Shown piece after piece: positions 5,157 through 9,717 of a DNA stretch of 9,717 nucleotides. The notes beneath the pieces were generated by a model. It saw only the letters and a list, made by a program, of their open reading frames with translations. It searched no databases and was not told the origin of the DNA. A program made the position numbers and the translations under genes. Source of the DNA: Lachnospiraceae bacterium (GTDB taxonomy: Bacteria > Bacillota_A > Clostridia > Lachnospirales > Lachnospiraceae); the NCBI GenBank assembly GCA_017540915.1, contig JAFYAD010000021.1, positions 1 to 9,717 on the forward strand, written 5' to 3'. The first letter of the stretch is position 1, and every line of letters begins with the position of its first letter.

Positions 5157-6668
5157 ATGAGAAAAAAAATACTCAATATTTTTTCAAAAATAGACAGGAT
5201 CGTTCTGCTGAGAGTAGAAGTGATCATGATAATGGCGGTGGGCATGTTTGCGCTGACCGCTATTTTGGCTGTCTCTTTTACCCAAAGGTCCGAATCTGCC
5301 CTGAGAAACCAGGCACTGAGTCTTATCAGTGCCACAGGCAAACAGCTTCAGGTGAATATCGATCTGTACCTGAGGGAGATGGAGGAAACATCGGCACTCA
5401 TGTTTTCCGACGAGATGTATTATACATATGATGCCACGGATAAGAGTGTGGATGAGTATGACGCTATACAGACAGAAAACATGATATATAACAGGATCAT
5501 AGATCTGGCCATCATGAAGAACTTCGCCGATTTTTGTATTGTGTACAAAAACGATCGCAGCGTTGGTTTGATAAGTCATACAACAGAAAACATGTTTCCT
5601 GACGGAGGCATATATGACGATCTTGTCTCACATATTTCCGACGAAAGACAGAATGACGGATGGTTTTTTGAACAAAAGGGAAATTTTGAGCGTATTCACT
5701 ATGTAAAACGCATCAATGAAAAAGCGGTGCTCACGGCGAGCGTGTACACCGATGAGCTGTCCGGTGTTTTTGAATACCCGGAGCAGATAGAGGATTTTGT
5801 GATACGTCTTGTAAATGAGGACGATAGGATAGTGTACTCTTCCGAGGAGGGGGAGGGCGGCACGGATCTGCCGGAGGATCTGAAAGATCTTTTCGCACGC
5901 CGGATTGATCAGGCGGTAATGGATAACACACACCTTGCAACCTGCAATTATCTTGATAACGGATGGAGGGTGATCTGCGCCATCCCTGCTGAAACTATTA
6001 TCAAAGAGACGAATGCCATACGGAATTTCACGATAATACTGGCTGCCATCATATTTCTGATACTGACGGCGATATGCATTCTGGGAATGTTCAAAGTCAC
6101 GGATTCTGCCGGCGACATGATGAAAAACCTTGTGAGAAAAGCGGACTACGATAAGTTGTCCGGAGTTCTCACAAAAACGGCATTTCAGGAGAAGGCGACC
6201 GGGGTTCTGAATGACACAAGATCGTCGGATGTCATCATGTTTGCTATGCTGGACATGGATAATTTCAAGAACATCAATGACACAAAGGGGCATGCTTTCG
6301 GAGATGCGGTTATAGCGCGTATGGGTAAGCTTCTCCAGCAGAGGCTTTCCGATGACTATTTCAGGGGAAGGCTCGGCGGTGACGAGTTTGCTGTTTTTGC
6401 AAAGTTTATGACAGAAGATATTGAACTGATGAAAAACAGGGTGGAGTCGGATTTCACCGTTCTGCATCAGGCATTCAGACAGGAATTCAGAGAGGAGAAG
6501 GAACAACTGTCCACATCCCTCAGTGTGGGTGTTGTGGTGTGCAAAAAAACCGACAATGATTTTGCTGCGATATACAAGATGGCGGATTCCGCTCTCTATA
6601 TTTCCAAACGCAGCGGAAAAGACCAGATAACATATTACGAAGAAGGCATGGAGGGGAGCGGATCATGA
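5157..6668 (+). CDS. Membrane diguanylate cyclase with extracytoplasmic sensor region (GGDEF)
   Basis: The enzyme makes cyclic di-GMP from two GTP. The protein has 503 residues: a cytoplasmic N-terminus, TM1 at about 21-42, an extracytoplasmic region of about 250 residues that looks Cache-like, TM2 at about 291-313, then a GGDEF domain at about 330-495. Catalytic features are intact: LDMDNFKNINDTKGHAFGD at 365-383 holds the metal and nucleotide site, and LGGDEF has GGDEF at 407-411. The product-inhibition I-site (RxxD ending six residues before GGDEF) is not at its usual place; the corresponding residues are S and Y, although an RLSD lies two residues further away. The start ATG has only a weak ribosome binding site, so translation is probably coupled to the lipoprotein 20 bases upstream. 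The stop overlaps the next start (ATGA). Confidence 0.92.
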   Translation: MRKKILNIFSKIDRIVLLRVEVIMIMAVGMFALTAILAVSFTQRSESALRNQALSLISATGKQLQVNIDLYLREMEETSALMFSDEMYYTYDATDKSVDEYDAIQTENMIYNRIIDLAIMKNFADFCIVYKNDRSVGLISHTTENMFPDGGIYDDLVSHISDERQNDGWFFEQKGNFERIHYVKRINEKAVLTASVYTDELSGVFEYPEQIEDFVIRLVNEDDRIVYSSEEGEGGTDLPEDLKDLFARRIDQAVMDNTHLATCNYLDNGWRVICAIPAETIIKETNAIRNFTIILAAIIFLILTAICILGMFKVTDSAGDMMKNLVRKADYDKLSGVLTKTAFQEKATGVLNDTRSSDVIMFAMLDMDNFKNINDTKGHAFGDAVIARMGKLLQQRLSDDYFRGRLGGDEFAVFAKFMTEDIELMKNRVESDFTVLHQAFRQEFREEKEQLSTSLSVGVVVCKKTDNDFAAIYKMADSALYISKRSGKDQITYYEEGMEGSGS

Positions 6669-7957
6669 AGACTCTTCGACGATTTAAGCGTTTTGTGGCG
6701 CTCTCCTGTGTGGCGGCTCTGACTGCGGGACTTTTCGCGGGATGTGCGGGGACTGACAGTGTCACAAAATATACGCTTGAGAACGAAAAAAAGACAGAGA
6801 TCAGTTTTTCGTGGTGGGGTAATGACATCCGTCATGATTACACCATGGAAGCAGTAAAGATTTTCCAGCAGGAGAACCCTGATGTTAAGGTTGAGACGGA
6901 CTACGGTGTGTGGGGCGGATATGAAAAGCGTTACAACCTTAACATGATGTCGGACAATGAGACCGATGTCATGCAGATCAATTTTGCCTGGCTTTCAAAA
7001 TATTCGCCCGACGGCGAGGGCTATTATGATCTGAACACACTGAAGGATTATATCAATTTTGCCGGATACACGAGCGAGATGCTGAGTTACGGTTATATGA
7101 ACGGCAAGTTGAACGCGATCCCCATAGCGCTGAATACATCCACGTTGTACTATAATGCGGATATATACAAAAAATACAGTCTGGAACTGCCGAAAAGCTG
7201 GGATGACCTTTTTGCCGCCGCAGAGGTCATGTCGGAGGATGGGATATATCCCCTGGGCATGTCTAAAAAACAGCTCTTTTTATTTTTGATAACATGGTAT
7301 GAACAACTTACAGGGAAAGAGCCTTTTGACGGCAATGGCAACTGGATATATGAGACCGAAGATGTCAGGAATATGCTTGAATTCTGCGGAAAGCTCAGGG
7401 ATAAAAAGGTGATATGTTCGGTAGATGATTTCGGTTCCGGTATGTTTTCCGGCGGTCAGGTTGCCGGAGTCATGGCCTGGGCAAGCGATGCGGAAACTTA
7501 TTGCGCCTTCCTGGAAGAAAATAAGATCGATGTCAGGATAGGTGAATACCCTGTGATGGAAGATGCAAAGATGCTGGGGTGGTATCTCAAACCGGCCACA
7601 ATGTATGCCATCAGCAGGATCACGGACGAACCGGTGGCGGCTGCGAAGCTTTTGGATTATCTTCTGAACAGCGAGGAGATGATCGTGCGGCAGGGGACGG
7701 AAAAGGGAGTCCCCTGTAATGTCATAGCTGTCAGGGTACTGCAGGACCATGAAATGTTGGACGGACTGGAGTACAAGGCAAACCGGATGATGGAATCCCG
7801 CAGGGGAGATATGAAGGTTATGCCTGCGCAGATGGAAGATGAGGAGATCATCAATATTTTCAAGGACGGAGCGGATAAATATCTTTTTGACAGAGCAACG
7901 CTTAAGGAGGCGGCAGAGGAGATACAAAATCTTATCACTGAATTCAATATTGAGTAG
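6665..7957 (+). CDS. Extracellular solute-binding lipoprotein, family 1 (sugar-type)
   Basis: The 430-residue protein has an Arg/Lys start, a hydrophobic signal and the lipobox FAGC with lipidated Cys27. The mature part opens with ISFSWWGNDIRHDY (46-59) and continues with FQQENPDVKVETDYG. This is the typical beginning of family-1 binding proteins of ABC sugar importers (MalE/UgpB-like). Conserved family segments follow, such as LNAIPIALNTSTLYYNADIYKK and LPKSWDDLFAAAEVM. Length is normal. GAGGGGAG (6651-6658) precedes ATG 6665, which overlaps the cyclase stop codon by four bases. No permease or ATPase gene lies on either side, unlike a normal importer operon. With the cyclase so tightly linked, the protein may present its ligand to the extracytoplasmic sensor region rather than to a transporter. 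The ligand is unknown, probably a carbohydrate. Confidence 0.9.
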   Translation: MKTLRRFKRFVALSCVAALTAGLFAGCAGTDSVTKYTLENEKKTEISFSWWGNDIRHDYTMEAVKIFQQENPDVKVETDYGVWGGYEKRYNLNMMSDNETDVMQINFAWLSKYSPDGEGYYDLNTLKDYINFAGYTSEMLSYGYMNGKLNAIPIALNTSTLYYNADIYKKYSLELPKSWDDLFAAAEVMSEDGIYPLGMSKKQLFLFLITWYEQLTGKEPFDGNGNWIYETEDVRNMLEFCGKLRDKKVICSVDDFGSGMFSGGQVAGVMAWASDAETYCAFLEENKIDVRIGEYPVMEDAKMLGWYLKPATMYAISRITDEPVAAAKLLDYLLNSEEMIVRQGTEKGVPCNVIAVRVLQDHEMLDGLEYKANRMMESRRGDMKVMPAQMEDEEIINIFKDGADKYLFDRATLKEAAEEIQNLITEFNIE

Positions 7958-7983
7958 ACTATAAGACTGTTTGGTGGTATAAT
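7955..7983 (+). promoter_or_regulatory. Promoter of the Big2 surface protein gene
   Basis: TAGACT (7955-7960) and a perfect TATAAT (7978-7983) are separated by 17 bases, and TG at 7975-7976 gives an extended -10. The -35 overlaps the stop codon of the binding-protein gene. Transcription would start near 7990, leaving a leader of about 95 bases. The leader contains a 6-bp hairpin, GGAGAT-CGCGA-ATCTCC (8031-8047), about 20 bases before the ribosome binding site. Confidence 0.65.
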
Positions 7984-8084
7984 AATCTCTGCTTATGAAG
8001 CTTGGCAGAACTTATACTTTGTGTATCGACGGAGATCGCGAATCTCCATGAGATGGTCTAAACCTGTGAAAGGAGAACACCGGT

Positions 8085-9434
8085 ATGAAGATTAAGAAGA
8101 TACTTGCGGTAGCGATGTCGTTTGCCATGGCAGTGGCCATAGTACCTGTCGCTCCGGTGAATACAAACGCGGCGGAAAAGGCAGTCATCACATTGAAGAA
8201 CGGTAAAAAAGCCCCCAAGAAGATCAATGCGGGTAAGAAATACAAGCTCGCAGTCAAGGGAGTTAAAGTGACATTTTCTTCCAAGAATGAGAAGGTGATC
8301 AAGGTCACTAAGAACACCATCGTGGGAGTTGCACCGGGCAAGGCTAAGATAATGGCTAAAAACGCCGATGGTAAGGTTGTTGCCAAAAAGAAATTTGTGG
8401 TTTTGAAGAGAGCAGAGAAGGTTACTGTTGCAAAGACAGCACTCACCATAGGCGTTGGTAAAACAGCTTCGGTCGGCGCTGCGGTTTCGCCTGCGGATTC
8501 CACGGATGTACTGTCTTATTCGACAGATAATGCAAAGGTAGCAAAGGTAGACGCTTCCGGCAAGATCACCGGCGTTTCCGAGGGAAAAGCGATCATCACC
8601 GTGTATGCAAAAGCTACTAAAAAGACAAAAGACAATAATAAGACCAATGTTATATCAGCTGTTCAGGTGACTGTTTCCTCAGAAGAGGATGTTCTTTCGG
8701 GCAATGATCAGGTTGAGAATACCGTGGAGGAGCTTATCACTGATGTACAGAAGAGCGCTGAAGCACTCAGCTCTACATCCGTTGGATTTATTCTTCAAAA
8801 CCTTAAGACAGATGTTTCCTCTTCTACGGTTTCCGTTGTTTCCAAGAAGACCTCTGCAGCGCTTAAGATTAAGTCCGTGATGTACAGCGCAGCCGGAACA
8901 GGCATAGTGGAACTTGAGTCTGCACTTACCGATGGCAATTATATCTTCTACTACAAGCAGGGAGTGAAGGGCGAAGAAGTTAAGATTCCGTTTGAATTTG
9001 AGGCGGCGGATCCGGATGATGTGGAATACGATCTTCCGGAGGGCGCAGTGGAGTGCGATATAGCTGTTTATGTGGGATCTACGGATGTTACAAACAGGAG
9101 CGCTTCGGTGAATGCTTCATCCGGGCTTGATATCACCATCGGATTTGATCCGGCGGATTATTCTGATGACGGTGGCGAAGGGTATTCTGAAGAGGACGAC
9201 GGATCCGATGATGAGGACGACGAGGATGAAGACGATGAGGATGAGCCGGACGAACCCGATACAGAGGGTGTGTTCGGGTATTCAACATGGTCTAAATATT
9301 TTGCGGTAGTATGTGTTGACGGTGAGGCTGCAGTGGACTCCGGCAAGGTTACGACTGTATCCGATAAGGCATCTTTCGTGGTTTTGGACAGGACTGATTC
9401 ATATACCGTAGCGTATTTTACACTTACAAAATAA
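8085..9434 (+). CDS. Secreted Big2 (bacterial Ig-like) domain protein with acidic tract
   Basis: The 449-residue protein has a classical signal peptide (MKIKKILAVAMSFAMAVAI, cleavage probably after NTNAA at about 30). Two Ig-like group 2 units follow. The first (about 33-108) is very lysine-rich with the core SSKNEKVIKVTKNTIVGVAPG. The second (about 111-197) has YSTDNAKVAKVDASGKITGV, the typical Big2 wording. A Ser/Val-rich region and a beta-rich domain (about 230-355) follow, then an Asp/Glu tract (359-393) of almost only acidic residues, and a 55-residue C-terminal module. No LPxTG, S-layer or choline-binding anchor is visible, so attachment may be charge-based. AAAGGAG (8069-8075) sets the start. 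The lysine-rich N-terminus and acidic tract could interact with each other, with wall polymers or with calcium; this is inference. The gene has its own promoter. Confidence 0.85.
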   Translation: MKIKKILAVAMSFAMAVAIVPVAPVNTNAAEKAVITLKNGKKAPKKINAGKKYKLAVKGVKVTFSSKNEKVIKVTKNTIVGVAPGKAKIMAKNADGKVVAKKKFVVLKRAEKVTVAKTALTIGVGKTASVGAAVSPADSTDVLSYSTDNAKVAKVDASGKITGVSEGKAIITVYAKATKKTKDNNKTNVISAVQVTVSSEEDVLSGNDQVENTVEELITDVQKSAEALSSTSVGFILQNLKTDVSSSTVSVVSKKTSAALKIKSVMYSAAGTGIVELESALTDGNYIFYYKQGVKGEEVKIPFEFEAADPDDVEYDLPEGAVECDIAVYVGSTDVTNRSASVNASSGLDITIGFDPADYSDDGGEGYSEEDDGSDDEDDEDEDDEDEPDEPDTEGVFGYSTWSKYFAVVCVDGEAAVDSGKVTTVSDKASFVVLDRTDSYTVAYFTLTK

Positions 9435-9454
9435 CAATACATTAAAAGTTGCTG

Positions 9455-9487
9455 TTCCCCATGGCGAAAGTCATGGGGAATTTAGTG
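9455..9487 (+). terminator. Hairpin after the Big2 gene, weak terminator or attenuator
   Basis: TTCCCCATG (9455-9463) and CATGGGGAA (9472-9480) form a perfect 9-bp stem with an 8-base loop. Only TTTAGTG follows, a poor T-tract, so it may act as a partial terminator or an mRNA 3'-end stabiliser between the Big2 gene and the glycosyltransferase. Confidence 0.55.
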
Positions 9488-9507
9488 TGATAAGAAGGAG
9501 CGATACA

Positions 9508-9717
9508 TTGAAAAAAGCTTTGATGGTGGCGACGGTCGCCAGTGTTATCGATCAGTTTAATGACAGAAATCTCAAGATACTGCAGGATATGGGCTATGAG
9601 GTTCATGTGGCGGCAAATTTTGAGTCCGGAAATACCACCAGTCAGGAACGGGTGTATGAGTATGAGAGGTCATTGAGGGACAGGGGTATAATCGTTCATA
9701 ACATAACATTCCCCAGG
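9508..9717 (+). CDS. Glycosyltransferase, family 4/EpsD-like, N-terminal part (runs off right edge)
   Basis: Seventy codons are visible from TTG 9508, which has GAAGGAG (9494-9500) seven bases upstream; no ATG lies in an equally good position. The protein begins with the strand KKALMVATVAS followed by IDQFNDRNLKILQDMGYEVHVAANF. That is the N-terminal Rossmann half of GT-B glycosyltransferases that build capsular or exopolysaccharide, in which a short beta strand, a helix carrying the acceptor side and the GYEVHVA strand are characteristic. The frame stays open to the edge, so catalytic residues and the nucleotide-sugar site are not visible. It may head a surface-polysaccharide cluster, consistent with c-di-GMP signalling upstream. 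No promoter is obvious between the hairpin at 9455-9480 and the start, so read-through from the Big2 gene is likely. Confidence 0.75.
   Translation, partial: MKKALMVATVASVIDQFNDRNLKILQDMGYEVHVAANFESGNTTSQERVYEYERSLRDRGIIVHNITFPR

Noticed and set aside
5628..6506. Long minus-strand open frame of 292 codons
   Set aside because: It lies entirely inside the diguanylate cyclase gene, lacks a ribosome binding site, and its translation is rich in His/Arg/Ile with no domain. It is a shadow of plus-strand codon bias.
7280..7927. Minus-strand open frame of 215 codons inside the binding-protein gene
   Set aside because: The plus strand encodes a clear family-1 binding protein; the reverse frame has no ribosome binding site or recognisable motif.
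7984..8084. c-di-GMP riboswitch before the Big2 gene
   Set aside because: Expected from context, but the conserved core motifs of class I are not present to my reading, so it is only noted as a leader hairpin.
8012..8503. Minus-strand open frame of 163 codons, hydrophobic, over the Big2 gene start
   Set aside because: The apparent hydrophobicity is the reverse-strand image of Lys-rich and Ala/Val codons. No ribosome binding site is seen and it covers the promoter-proximal leader of a convincing gene.
9158..9442. Serine-rich minus-strand open frame
   Set aside because: The serine run is the complement of the GAC/GAT/GAG acidic tract of the Big2 protein; there is no independent evidence for a gene.
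1..9717. CRISPR array, insertion sequence or integrase
   Set aside because: No regularly spaced repeats, transposase or recombinase motifs, or terminal inverted repeats were seen; the only tandem repeat is the two-copy 10-mer at 2531-2550.

Overview
The window looks like chromosomal DNA from a low-to-moderate-GC Firmicute, most likely a Lachnospiraceae-type gut or rumen clostridium (Butyrivibrio/Roseburia-like). This is an inference. It rests on strong AGGAGG-type ribosome binding sites, consensus sigma-A promoters, lipoprotein-type solute-binding proteins, a Big2-domain secreted protein and a multi-gene c-di-GMP/exopolysaccharide flavour. No 16S or other marker is present to fix the species.

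Left part (1 to about 2560) is AT-rich and accessory in character. It holds the start of an unrecognised minus-strand gene, a 34-codon stub of a metallophosphoesterase, a complete DUF4143-type AAA ATPase with its own promoter, and a minus-strand toxin-antitoxin locus. In that locus the antitoxin is intact, the PIN-domain toxin is cut to 56 codons, and a promoter and a palindromic operator candidate are visible. A 28-codon minus-strand ORF lies just upstream of the toxin-antitoxin locus. Several of these genes are remnants, so the region reads as a decaying insertion zone.

Middle part (2564 to 4199): a minus-strand tRNA-Arg(ACG) with a consensus promoter and an intrinsic terminator marks the border to more GC-rich, core-like DNA. 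Divergent from it lie truA (tRNA pseudouridine synthase) and a YuiD/DUF212-type divergent PAP2 membrane protein.

Right part (4200 to 9717): a promoter, a potentially pseudoknotted roughly 100-nt transcribed stretch and a strong terminator hairpin together make a small-RNA candidate. Next comes a tight three-gene operon: a DUF4097 lipoprotein, a two-TM diguanylate cyclase with an extracytoplasmic sensor region, and a family-1 solute-binding lipoprotein. The last two overlap by 4 nt and no transporter permease lies beside them. This suggests a surface ligand-binding module that feeds c-di-GMP signalling. A separately promoted secreted Big2 protein with an acidic tract follows, then a hairpin and the start of a glycosyltransferase running off the right edge. 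A coherent but unproven reading is that envelope or carbohydrate sensing by the lipoprotein/cyclase/binding-protein operon tunes surface protein or polysaccharide production encoded downstream.
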